DNA from: Aureibaculum luteum
Lineage (GTDB): Bacteria; Bacteroidota; Bacteroidia; Flavobacteriales; Flavobacteriaceae
Reading direction: 5' to 3'
Assembly: GCF_003449015.1 (NCBI RefSeq)
Contig: NZ_QRGD01000003.1
Location: 547,332 to 611,331, forward strand
DNA: 64,000 bases
Shown here: one piece after another, positions 26,385 through 35,404 of the stretch
Layout: each line of letters begins with the position of its first letter
How positions within the stretch are numbered: position 1 is the first letter of the stretch
The notes under the pieces: generated by a model
What the model was told of the DNA's origin: nothing
Databases searched by the model: none
What the model saw: only the letters and a program-made list of their open reading frames with translations
Position numbers and translations under genes: made by a program

Positions 26385-26459
26385 ATCTTCATATTTTTTG
26401 TAAAAATAACGTAATGATTTGTAAAAGAAAATAGAAATAAATAATTTTTATAAAACTTT

Positions 26460-26487
26460 GGAAACTTTTTTTGTTTATTAAGTTTCC
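26460..26487. promoter_or_regulatory. Palindromic operator candidate of the TetR-family regulator
   Basis: GGAAACTT (26460-26467) and AAGTTTCC (26480-26487) form a perfect 8-bp inverted repeat with a 12-base centre. The palindrome covers the -33 element (26470-26473) of the promoter of the TetR gene. Binding here would block RNA polymerase, the usual autoregulation of TetR-family efflux repressors. Confidence 0.7.
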
Positions 26488-26501
26488 GTATTGTATTTTT
26501 G
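26470..26501 (+). promoter_or_regulatory. Promoter of the TetR-TolC-adaptor-RND operon
   Basis: TTTG (26470-26473), 20 bases, TATTTTTG (26494-26501) is a textbook Bacteroidota promoter. The predicted start is near 26505, only about 5 bases before the ATG at 26510, so the message is nearly leaderless. Confidence 0.75.
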
Positions 26502-26509
26502 CCGCGATT

Positions 26510-27118
26510 ATGAAGGATAAAATATTAAATACAGCTACTGATTTATTTGTGAATTACGGATTCAAAAGCGTAACTATGGATGATATTGCTCATAAAATGG
26601 GTATTTCAAAGAAAACCATATATCAGCATTACGCAAATAAAACAAAACTTGTTGAAGCGACAACATTGCATACTTATAATTTGATAAGCAGTGGAATAAA
26701 TGGAATTTGTGCATTAAACAAAAACCCTATCGACGAAATATTTGAAATAAAAATTTTTGTTATGAATTTTCTAAAAGATGAAAAGACGTCTCCTCAATTC
26801 CAATTACAAAAATATTACCCTAAGCTTTTTAAGGCTTTAAACAAAAAGCAGTTTGAAGTAATGGACACTTGTGTTAAGGATAATTTATCAAGAGGCCTAG
26901 CTCAAAAACTTTATAGAGACTCCATTGATATAGACTTTATATCAATTTTATATTTTCATAATATGGTTTCTTTAAAAAACCAAGAATTATTTTCAAACAA
27001 GCAATTCCCTATTAGTTCACTTATGGATAATTATTTAGAGTACCACTTAAGAGGAATTTGCACACCTAAAGGCCTAGAGGTTTTAAACACAATTATTGAC
27101 AATAAACAACAAATATAA
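26510..27118 (+). CDS. TetR/AcrR-family transcriptional regulator
   Basis: A 202-aa protein. The N-terminal HTH (about 5-48) reads ILNTATDLFVNYGFKSVTM then IAHKMGISKKTIYQHYANKTKL, the TetR family pattern. The C-terminal part is the ligand and dimer domain. The frame can be extended to a TTG at 26471, but the promoter elements lie inside that extension, so ATG 26510 is the start. The TAA is directly abutted by the ATG of the TolC gene. The palindrome in the promoter suggests self-repression and control of the three efflux genes. Confidence 0.92.
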   Translation: MKDKILNTATDLFVNYGFKSVTMDDIAHKMGISKKTIYQHYANKTKLVEATTLHTYNLISSGINGICALNKNPIDEIFEIKIFVMNFLKDEKTSPQFQLQKYYPKLFKALNKKQFEVMDTCVKDNLSRGLAQKLYRDSIDIDFISILYFHNMVSLKNQELFSNKQFPISSLMDNYLEYHLRGICTPKGLEVLNTIIDNKQQI

Positions 27119-28462
27119 ATGAATAAATTTTCACTACTTATTGTATGCCTTCTATTAACGTCCTATGGGTTTTCGCAAGAAAATTCCAAAAGTTTTAGTT
27201 TACAACAAGCTATTGACTTTGCATTAGAGAATAATAGAACTGCTAAAAATGCTTTGCTGGATATAGATGCTGCAAAAAAGCAAAAATGGGAGACAACGGC
27301 AATTGGATTACCTCAAGTTGATGCTTCTATAAATTACAACAACTGGTTAAAACAGCAAGTCTCATTAATACCTGCCGAATTTTTTGGAGGAAATGCAGGA
27401 GAATATGCTGAAGTTGTCTTTAGCACAAAACAATCTATGGATGCAACAGTAACTCTAAAACAATTATTGTTTGATGGCTCCTATTTAGTAGGGTTGCAAT
27501 CTGCAAAAGTATTTTTGGAAATATCAAAAAATGCAAAAGAAAAGACAGATTTAGAAATTAGAAAAGCTGTTATTAATGCATATGGTAATGTTCTATTAGC
27601 CGAAGAAAGTGTTAAAATACTAGAAAAAAACAAAGCTGTTTTACAAAAGAATCTTAATGAAACTACTAAAATTTATGAAAACGGATTAGAAGAAGAAGAA
27701 AGTGTAGAACAACTACAAATAACCTTATCTGGCGTTGAAAGCAACTTAAACAATACTTTAAGGTTAAAGACCTTGGCGTATCAAATGTTGAACATAACAA
27801 TTGGTTTAGATTTGAATACAAACACAACCTTGCTTGATGATTTAGAAAATTTAACCAATCAAAACATATCATTAGAGCTTTTAAATTATGGAGAAAATGT
27901 AGAAAACACCATTGATTATAAAATAGCGTTTAACGACAAAACATCAAAAGAGCTACTACTTAAACTTGAAAAAAGTAAAGCACTTCCAACTTTAAACGCA
28001 TTTATTAATGGTGGTTATACCGGCTATAGTGAAGATTTTTCATTTGCAAAAAGTGATCAACAATGGTTTGGATCTTCATTATTCGGAGTGAGTTTAAATA
28101 TTCCAATATTTAGTTCTGGTATGCGTAGTTCAGCTACACAACGTGCCAAAATTAACTTAGAAAAAAGCAATAATGATTTAACTGAAACCGAACAACAGTT
28201 GCTATTACAAATAGAATCAGCAAAAAGTAATTATCAATTTGCAATTGAAGATTATCAAAACAAAAAGAAAAACTTAAACTTGGCAGAACGCATAGAAAAA
28301 AAGAATCAAATAAAATTCTTTGAAGGAATTTCTACCAGCTTCGAATTAAGACAAGCACAAATTCAATTATATGCTGCTCAACAAGAGTTTTTACAAACAA
28401 TGCTTGATGTTATTAATGAGAAAGCAGCTCTAGAAACTATTTTAAATACACCAAACAACTAA
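27119..28462 (+). CDS. TolC-family outer-membrane efflux protein
   Basis: A 447-aa outer-membrane channel. The signal peptide (1-19, ending GFSQ) is followed by two homologous OEP halves of long coiled helices (about 25-225 and 240-440); FSLQQAIDFALENNRTAKNA opens the first. It delivers substrates from the adaptor and pump across the outer membrane. It begins at the base after the TetR stop and is followed 10 bases later by the adaptor. Confidence 0.93.
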   Translation: MNKFSLLIVCLLLTSYGFSQENSKSFSLQQAIDFALENNRTAKNALLDIDAAKKQKWETTAIGLPQVDASINYNNWLKQQVSLIPAEFFGGNAGEYAEVVFSTKQSMDATVTLKQLLFDGSYLVGLQSAKVFLEISKNAKEKTDLEIRKAVINAYGNVLLAEESVKILEKNKAVLQKNLNETTKIYENGLEEEESVEQLQITLSGVESNLNNTLRLKTLAYQMLNITIGLDLNTNTTLLDDLENLTNQNISLELLNYGENVENTIDYKIAFNDKTSKELLLKLEKSKALPTLNAFINGGYTGYSEDFSFAKSDQQWFGSSLFGVSLNIPIFSSGMRSSATQRAKINLEKSNNDLTETEQQLLLQIESAKSNYQFAIEDYQNKKKNLNLAERIEKKNQIKFFEGISTSFELRQAQIQLYAAQQEFLQTMLDVINEKAALETILNTPNN

Positions 28463-28472
28463 GATAAATAAT

Positions 28473-29645
28473 ATGAAAAATATAATTTCAACATTAATAG
28501 TTACACTTCTAATTGTCTCATGTGGAGGTGAAAAAAGTAAGAATACCGTCGAGAATATTTTAGAAACTAACAATTTAGAAAAAATACGTGCTAAACGTTC
28601 TGAACTTGTAAATGATCAGCAAGCGATACATGACAAAATAAAGTTGTTAGACGAAGCAATTTCAACTATAGATACAGTTCAAAATGTACCACTAATAACA
28701 ACGATTACAGCAAAGCAAGAAGTGTTTAATCATGTTTTAGAAATTCAAGGGAATGTAACTACTAAAAATCTTCTAGTAATTTATCCTGAATATAATGGCA
28801 TTCTTTCAAAGATTTATGTTAAAGAAGGACAAAAAGTGAGTAAAGGCCAACTATTGGCCAAAGTTGATGATGGTGGGTTAAGTCAACAATTATCACAAAT
28901 ACAAATTCAAGCGGATTTAGCAAAAACGACTTTTGAGCGTCAAAAACGACTTTGGGATCAAAACATTGGTAGTGAAATTCAATATTTACAAGCAAAATCA
29001 ACTTATGAATCGCAAACAGAATCTGTTAATCAAATGAAGCAACAATTAGGTAAAACTAATATAAGAGCTCCGTTTTCTGGTGTAATAGATGATATCATCA
29101 CAGAACAAGGAAGTGTTGTAGCAGCTGGCCAATCACAATTAATGCGTATTATTAATCTTGATAATATGTATATTGAAACTGATGTTCCTGAAAGTTATAT
29201 ATCAAATGTTACTAAAGGTAAAGATGTTACTGTAAACTTTCCAGTTTTAGGACAAGAAATAAAAACTACTATCCGACAAGCAGGTGATTTTATCAATCCT
29301 GCTAATAGAACCTTCAAAGTTGAAGTTGCCGTACCTAATAAAGACAAATCAATCAAACCTAATTTGACTGCAAAACTTAAAATTAACGATTATACTAATG
29401 AAAAAGCAGTGTTAATTCCACAAAGTATCATTTCTGAAAATGCTGATGGCGAGCAATATATTTATATTGTAATTGATAAAAATGCTAAAGAAGAAGGTGT
29501 CGCTAAAAAAGTTATTATTAAAACTGGTAAAACTCAAGGTGATGTTATTGAAGTACTTGAAGGTATTGAGAGCGGCTCCGAAATTATTAAAGAAGGAGCT
29601 CGTAGTGTAAAAGATGGGCAAACAGTAAAAGTGATAAAATATTAA
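28473..29645 (+). CDS. RND efflux periplasmic adaptor (membrane-fusion) lipoprotein
   Basis: A 390-aa protein. Its signal peptide ends in a lipobox, LIVSC, with Cys at residue 17, so it is lipid-anchored. A coiled-coil stretch (about 25-75) precedes the biotinyl-lipoyl hairpin (about 95-130, GILSKIYVKEGQKVSKGQLLAKVD). The second half-motif is GKTNIRAPFSGVIDD (near 190), then beta-barrel and membrane-proximal domains (about 220-390). It links the TolC channel to the RND pump encoded next. Confidence 0.93.
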   Translation: MKNIISTLIVTLLIVSCGGEKSKNTVENILETNNLEKIRAKRSELVNDQQAIHDKIKLLDEAISTIDTVQNVPLITTITAKQEVFNHVLEIQGNVTTKNLLVIYPEYNGILSKIYVKEGQKVSKGQLLAKVDDGGLSQQLSQIQIQADLAKTTFERQKRLWDQNIGSEIQYLQAKSTYESQTESVNQMKQQLGKTNIRAPFSGVIDDIITEQGSVVAAGQSQLMRIINLDNMYIETDVPESYISNVTKGKDVTVNFPVLGQEIKTTIRQAGDFINPANRTFKVEVAVPNKDKSIKPNLTAKLKINDYTNEKAVLIPQSIISENADGEQYIYIVIDKNAKEEGVAKKVIIKTGKTQGDVIEVLEGIESGSEIIKEGARSVKDGQTVKVIKY

Positions 29646-29655
29646 ACCAAAAACG

Positions 29656-32600
29656 ATGACAAAAAAGAAAAAAATAGTCGATAAGGAATTTGGTTTATCG
29701 TCTTGGGCAATCAATAATAAGACGACCATGTACGTTCTTATTGCTGTAATTTTCTACTTAGGTATTGCTGCTTTTTTCAGTATGCCTAGAGAAAATTTTC
29801 CGGAAGTAAACGAAACAAAAATTTATGTAAGTACTGTTTACCCTGGTAATACTGCAGAAGATATAGAGAAGCTAATTACGGATCCTTTAGAGGATCGATT
29901 AAAAAGTGTGAGTAATGTGGTTGAAATCACCTCAACATCTCAAGAAGATTACGCAATGGTTATTGTGGAATTTGATGAGAACATTACTGTAGAGCAAGCG
30001 AAACAAAAAGTAAAAGACGAAATTGACCAAGAAACATCAGGTGAAGATTGGCCTACATTTAATGAGGCAAAAGTTGAACCAGATGTATTTGACTTAAGTC
30101 TTTCTGAAGAAATGCCTATTCTTAATATTAATATTTCAGGAAATTATCCAATTGAAAAACTAAAAGAATATGCTGAGTACTTGCAGGATGAAATTGAAGA
30201 CATACAGGAAATTAAAAAAGCAGATATTCGTGGAGCACAAGACAAAGAGGTAGAAGTTGCCGTAGACATTTTCAAAATGATGGCGGCTGAAGTAACGTTT
30301 AACGATGTTATTGGATCCATCAATGGTGGTAATGTTACCATGTCTGCTGGTAATTTAATAACTAGCGGACAAAGAAGAACCATACGAATACTTGGAGAAA
30401 TTGAAAATCCTAATGAATTAGAAAACTTTGTAGTAAAATCTGAAAATGGTCACGCGATCTACTTAAAAGATATTGCAGCGATAAGTTTTAAAGAAGAAGA
30501 TAAAACAACTTATGCTAGAGAACATGGAGAACCAGTAGTTATGCTCGATGTTAAAAAAAGAGCTGGAAAAAACATGGTTGCAGCGGCAGAGCAAATACAA
30601 GTTATAGTTAAAGAAGCTGTAAAAAATGTATTCCCACAAGATTTAAGCGTAACTGTTGCCAATGATCAATCTCCAAAAACAATTGGCCAAGTAGATGATT
30701 TGGTAAATAATATCATTTTTGGAATTATCTTAGTAGTTACTGTTTTAATGTTCTTTTTAGGTTTTAAAAATGCCATTTTTGTAGGCTTTGCAATTCCAAT
30801 GTCAATGTTCATGTCTTTAATGATATTAGAACTTCTGGGACATAGTTTAAATACCATGGTTCTTTTCGGGTTAATTATGGGATTAGGTATGTTGGTAGAT
30901 AACGGTATTGTAGTAGTGGAGAACGTATACCGACTCATGGACGAAGAAGGAATGAGTCGTATTGAAGCTGCAAAAAAAGGTATTGGTGAAATTGCTTTCC
31001 CTATTATTATTTCTACAGCAACAACAGTTGCGGCCTTTATTCCTTTAGGTTTATGGCCAGGAATTATGGGTGATTTTATGATGATTTTACCAATTACGCT
31101 TTCTGTTGTATTGGGATCATCACTTTTTGTAGCCATTTTCTTTAATTCGGTTTTAGTCTCTCAATTCATGAGTATCGACGATGAAAACATGCCATTAAAT
31201 CGAATCATTAGAACCACAGTTATTATGGCTGTAATTGGTGCATTAATAATTATTTTCGGTGGCGAATACAGAGCTCTAGGAACACTGATGGTATTTACTG
31301 CAATTATGCTTTGGGTGTACAGATTATTTCTACGTAAATGGGCGAACAGCTTCCAAACTAAAACACTTGTAAAATTAGAGAACTGGTATGAAAGAATGCT
31401 TCGTGGTGCACTTTCAGGTAAAATGCCTTATGTACTAAGTATTGGCACTTTTGTATTGTTAATACTTGCATTTGTTGCTTTTGGTGCTTCATTATCGAGC
31501 CAACGTACCAAGGTGGAATTTTTTCCAGATAATAAACCTAATCAAATCATTGTCTATATAGAATATCCAGAAGGTACAGACATTGCAAAAACCAATGCCA
31601 TTACCAAAGAAATTGAAAATCGAGTTTATAAAACGCTTAATCAAGAGCAGTATTTGGCTACCGATGGTCACAATTTTATGGTTGAAAGTACCGTATCACA
31701 AGTTGGTGCTGGTGCTGGAAACGCACAAACAGATATGGGTTCTGCTGCTGAGACGCCTCATAAAGCAAAAATTACAGCTTCAATGAGAGAATTTAAATTC
31801 CGTCAAGGAGAGGATAGTGAATTATTGCGTCAAGAAGTACAAAAAGCGTTAGTTGGTATTTATCCTGGTGTATTAATTTCAGTTGAAAAAGATGCCAATG
31901 GCCCACCAGCAGGTTCTCCAATTAATATTGAAATTGAAGGTAACGACTATAATGAATTGATTGCTGTTGCAGAAAACATGCGTGAATTTATTAATACTAA
32001 AAATATTTCTGGTATTGATGAATTAAAAATTGATGTAAATAAAGACAAACCTGCAATGCGTGTAGTCGTTGATAGAGAGAAAGCCGGTGAATTAGGCGTT
32101 AGTGCATCTCAAGTTGGACAACAATTACGTAATTCCATTTTTGGTTCTAAAGCTGGGATTTATAAAGAAGATGGTGATGATTTTGATATTTATGTACGTT
32201 TTAATAAGGAAAATAAATACAATACCAGTGCCTTATTTAATCAGAATATTACCTTTAGAGATAATACAGGTCAAATAAAAAGTGTTCCCATTTCTTCTAT
32301 AACAAAATATGAAAATAATTCTGGATTTAGTGCTATTAAACATAAAGAGACAAAACGTGTTGTAACGGTTTATTCTGCACTATCACCTGGTTACACAGAT
32401 GCTGGAGCCATCGTAACTCAAATTCAGAATGAAATGAAAAGTTATGAAGATTTACCAGAGAATATAAACATTGATTATACAGGACAAATTGAAGAACAAA
32501 ATAAACAAATGACTTTCTTAGTCGGTGCTTTTTTTACAGGACTTGGTTTAATATTCTTTATTTTAATTTTCCAATTCAACTCTGTGTCTAAACCCGCGAT

Positions 32601-33165
32601 AATTATGTTGGCTATTTTCTTGAGTTTTATTGGTGTATTTGGTGGTATTGTTATAGCAGGTAGTTCTTTTGTAATTATGATGACTATGGTGGGTATAATT
32701 TCACTAGCAGGAATTGTAGTAAACAATGGTGTGGTGTTACTTGATTATGCCCAACTCCTTATTGATAGGAAAAAGTTCAACCTTAATTTAGAAAAAGAAG
32801 ACTATTTAGAAACAAATGATTTATATGAAGCTATTGTAAAAGCCGGTAAAGCTCGTTTGCGTCCGGTATTATTAACAGCCATTACTACAATTCTTGGATT
32901 AATACCTTTAGCAATAGGATTAAATATTAACTTCTTTACTTTGTTTAAGGAATTTGATCCTAATATTTATATGGGTGGAGATAATGTTGTGTTTTGGGGA
33001 CCACTAGCATGGACCGTAATTTACGGATTATTTGTAGCTACATTTTTAACATTAATTGTAGTACCAATTTTGTTTTTTTTAATCACTAAATTTAAGATGT
33101 GGTTACGAAGACAAAGTAAAAACGAAACGATTGAAAGTATAAGTATAGAAGAAGTAACTCCATAA
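29656..33165 (+). CDS. RND-family efflux pump, inner-membrane permease
   Basis: A 1169-aa proton-driven pump, slightly longer than typical members. TM1 is near 20-40; the porter domain is followed by TMs 2-6 (about 345-510), further TMs around 520-560, a second TM block from about 600, and the last block from about 950 to 1150. The TM4 proton-relay motif reads GMLVDNGIVVVENVYRLM, keeping one of the two Asp residues seen in AcrB (VDD). TM10 has GIVVNNGVVLLDYAQLL. Substrate unknown; multidrug or metabolite export is likely from family and TetR control. Confidence 0.93.
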   Translation: MTKKKKIVDKEFGLSSWAINNKTTMYVLIAVIFYLGIAAFFSMPRENFPEVNETKIYVSTVYPGNTAEDIEKLITDPLEDRLKSVSNVVEITSTSQEDYAMVIVEFDENITVEQAKQKVKDEIDQETSGEDWPTFNEAKVEPDVFDLSLSEEMPILNINISGNYPIEKLKEYAEYLQDEIEDIQEIKKADIRGAQDKEVEVAVDIFKMMAAEVTFNDVIGSINGGNVTMSAGNLITSGQRRTIRILGEIENPNELENFVVKSENGHAIYLKDIAAISFKEEDKTTYAREHGEPVVMLDVKKRAGKNMVAAAEQIQVIVKEAVKNVFPQDLSVTVANDQSPKTIGQVDDLVNNIIFGIILVVTVLMFFLGFKNAIFVGFAIPMSMFMSLMILELLGHSLNTMVLFGLIMGLGMLVDNGIVVVENVYRLMDEEGMSRIEAAKKGIGEIAFPIIISTATTVAAFIPLGLWPGIMGDFMMILPITLSVVLGSSLFVAIFFNSVLVSQFMSIDDENMPLNRIIRTTVIMAVIGALIIIFGGEYRALGTLMVFTAIMLWVYRLFLRKWANSFQTKTLVKLENWYERMLRGALSGKMPYVLSIGTFVLLILAFVAFGASLSSQRTKVEFFPDNKPNQIIVYIEYPEGTDIAKTNAITKEIENRVYKTLNQEQYLATDGHNFMVESTVSQVGAGAGNAQTDMGSAAETPHKAKITASMREFKFRQGEDSELLRQEVQKALVGIYPGVLISVEKDANGPPAGSPINIEIEGNDYNELIAVAENMREFINTKNISGIDELKIDVNKDKPAMRVVVDREKAGELGVSASQVGQQLRNSIFGSKAGIYKEDGDDFDIYVRFNKENKYNTSALFNQNITFRDNTGQIKSVPISSITKYENNSGFSAIKHKETKRVVTVYSALSPGYTDAGAIVTQIQNEMKSYEDLPENINIDYTGQIEEQNKQMTFLVGAFFTGLGLIFFILIFQFNSVSKPAIIMLAIFLSFIGVFGGIVIAGSSFVIMMTMVGIISLAGIVVNNGVVLLDYAQLLIDRKKFNLNLEKEDYLETNDLYEAIVKAGKARLRPVLLTAITTILGLIPLAIGLNINFFTLFKEFDPNIYMGGDNVVFWGPLAWTVIYGLFVATFLTLIVVPILFFLITKFKMWLRRQSKNETIESISIEEVTP

Positions 33166-33169
33166 TTTT

Positions 33170-33203
33170 TAATGTGGGTTTTTAAAACCAAAAACCCACA
33201 TTA
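33170..33203. terminator. Bidirectional terminator overlapping the end of the patatin gene
   Basis: A 14-bp stem, TAATGTGGGTTTTT (33170-33183) with AAAAACCCACATTA (33190-33203), encloses a 6-base loop. It begins five bases after the RND stop. The last codons of the convergent patatin gene are part of the hairpin. Confidence 0.8.
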
Positions 33204-35404
33204 AATAACCAGTAATTTCGACCCGTATCAGGTGACCAGGCATATTTTACTTCAAGCGGACCTAAAAAAGATTCAATGCTGTAGCCCGCAGCAAAACCTA
33301 GTTTAGTATTATCAAAAATTTCTCCTTCATTTAATAAATCATTTTCGGTTCGTGCTACATTCGAAATTAAAGAAATATAATTTTTATTAAATATTTCATA
33401 ACGCAAAGTAACAGCGGTTTTTAAGAAAGCACTTTCTGCTAAATCAGCAACATCATAGCCATAAAAATTATAGAAATTATTAATATAATTTTTATTAGCT
33501 CCTCCTAAAAAATAATTAAATACTCGTGTGCCATCGCCCAAAGTAATTCCAGCCTGAGAAACAATATGAGTGGTAAATCTATTTCCAATTGTAAATGCTC
33601 CAGACAATTCTCCTTTTAATTGTGTAAATGGTTTAAAACTATTGTCAAAATTTGAAGCCGTTAAATAAGCATGATAATCTACAAAAAAATAAAGTCCTTT
33701 TTTAGGGAAATACTTATTATCATAAGTATCTAATACCAAATTTGTATATGCACTAACATACGAAGTGTTATCAATAAAATTCTTTATGGTCTCGTTACTT
33801 TCTATGGTTTCAAAATAGGTTCTAATAAGTTTATTTTCTACTCCTAGCCGTATCGCAATCCCTTTGGTAAATGAATTTTGTAAATATAGCTGAGTAGTAA
33901 AATCATTATAGTCAATCGGAACTTTACCAACAGTTACACCTGATGCTTCATCATTAATTAAATTCTCAAAAAAAGACTTTTCAAAGTTATTATATCGAGT
34001 TTTAACTCCATAACTCCAATGAAATCCATTATCTATAAAGTAATCTAAATTATACCGAATATTATCTCCTAAAACAAGATCTGCGGAAAGCACATCATTT
34101 TTAAAAAGGGCGTGTTTGGCAGTTACGTTTAACAATACTCCTGTTTTATATAAATCATCATAATGGATACCTAATTGTAAAAAAGTAGACATTTCTTCTT
34201 CTTTCAATTTTAACTGTAATGTCGTACCTTTTTCACTCGGAAGAAATTGATATTGAATATTTCTGAAATTACCCGTAGCTGATAAATTATTTATGCCCTC
34301 AGTAAATTTATCATAAGAGATAGAATCTTTTTCTTTAAAATTTAACTTACCAATGATATATTTGTTTGTGTAATTTTTGTTTCCCATGACACTAATTTCA
34401 TTTATAATTAGTTTTTCACTTGTAATCGGAATAATTTTTTTGCTTCTCTTTTTTGCAATTTGGTTTTTTGCAATTTTTTGCAATGCTCCTAACTGCTTAT
34501 CCGTAGCACTTCTACCACTTTCTATGATATCTTTTGTTAAATCAAAAGAAACTACATTAAAGTCACTTATATCTGGATGTATATAAATATCTGTTTGATT
34601 TCGCTTACTTACAGCATCAGTATACATTTGAAAACTTACAATTTGCATTACAATCTCAAAGGCAGAATTCAATCCTTTTTGTCCTTTTAATTTATCTTGA
34701 ACATCTATTCCAATAATTACATCTACTCCTTTCTCCTTCATTACATCTACTGGAAAATTATTGGTAATACCTCCATCAGTTAATAATTTTCCGTTAATCT
34801 CAACAGGATCTAATAAAGTTGGAAATGAACCACTTGCCCTAACGGCTTCAGGTAAAAAACCATCTTCCAAAATTTTTGCTGTACCACTTTCTAAATCTGT
34901 TGCAATGCAAAAAAACGGAATAGGTAATTTTGAAAAATCATTAATACTATGAACATGTTCAGTAAGTTGAGACAAGAGATTAAATATATTTTGCCCTTTT
35001 GAAAGAGCAGTTGGCAACTGAACGCCTCCATTTTTAATAGGTAATGTTAATGCATATTTTTCAGTGTTTTCTTTTTGGTAAATAGATTTTGATTTTCTAG
35101 GTAAATTATCTTGCATTAATTCATTCAAATCAAACGCAGTTACTAACGAATCTAACTCATCTGCTGAATACCCTGAGGAATATAATGCCCCAATAATAGC
35201 CCCCATACTGGTACCACCAATGTAATCTATCCTTACGCCTGCTTCTTCTAAAACTTTTAATGCTCCTATATGTGCAAAACCCTTAGCTCCTCCTCCACTC
35301 AAAACTAAACCTACTTTTATATCCTTTTGAGGTTTTGGAGTATCTTGTCCGAGCATTACTTGTGCTTGAAAAAGTAATAATATGATTACTATATTTTTTA
35401 ACAT
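33182..35404 (-). CDS. Patatin-like phospholipase fused to BamA-type barrel (PlpD-like)
   Basis: A 740-aa fusion. The signal peptide (1-20) is followed by a patatin domain (about 30-320): oxyanion hole SGGGAKGFAHIGAL (about 36-49), nucleophile elbow GGTSMGAIIGAL with the G-x-S-x-G serine near 66, and catalytic Asp in LLTDGGITNNFPVDVM. A POTRA-like region (about 330-400, INEISVMGNKNYTNKYIIG) and a 16-strand-type surface-antigen barrel (about 400-740, ending WLFNVGFWF) follow. This is the layout of type Vd secretion (PlpD). The passenger is probably a surface or released lipase. It overlaps the uvrC stop by one base. Confidence 0.9.
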   Translation of the reverse strand: MLKNIVIILLLFQAQVMLGQDTPKPQKDIKVGLVLSGGGAKGFAHIGALKVLEEAGVRIDYIGGTSMGAIIGALYSSGYSADELDSLVTAFDLNELMQDNLPRKSKSIYQKENTEKYALTLPIKNGGVQLPTALSKGQNIFNLLSQLTEHVHSINDFSKLPIPFFCIATDLESGTAKILEDGFLPEAVRASGSFPTLLDPVEINGKLLTDGGITNNFPVDVMKEKGVDVIIGIDVQDKLKGQKGLNSAFEIVMQIVSFQMYTDAVSKRNQTDIYIHPDISDFNVVSFDLTKDIIESGRSATDKQLGALQKIAKNQIAKKRSKKIIPITSEKLIINEISVMGNKNYTNKYIIGKLNFKEKDSISYDKFTEGINNLSATGNFRNIQYQFLPSEKGTTLQLKLKEEEMSTFLQLGIHYDDLYKTGVLLNVTAKHALFKNDVLSADLVLGDNIRYNLDYFIDNGFHWSYGVKTRYNNFEKSFFENLINDEASGVTVGKVPIDYNDFTTQLYLQNSFTKGIAIRLGVENKLIRTYFETIESNETIKNFIDNTSYVSAYTNLVLDTYDNKYFPKKGLYFFVDYHAYLTASNFDNSFKPFTQLKGELSGAFTIGNRFTTHIVSQAGITLGDGTRVFNYFLGGANKNYINNFYNFYGYDVADLAESAFLKTAVTLRYEIFNKNYISLISNVARTENDLLNEGEIFDNTKLGFAAGYSIESFLGPLEVKYAWSPDTGRNYWLFNVGFWF

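Noticed and set aside
26471..26509. TTG start extending the TetR-family protein
   Set aside because: The promoter elements lie within the extension, so it cannot be translated from that promoter.
29412..29729. Minus-strand ORF opposite the adaptor/RND junction
   Set aside because: Phe/Asn/Ile-rich composition from AT-rich antisense, and it fully overlaps two well-supported genes.
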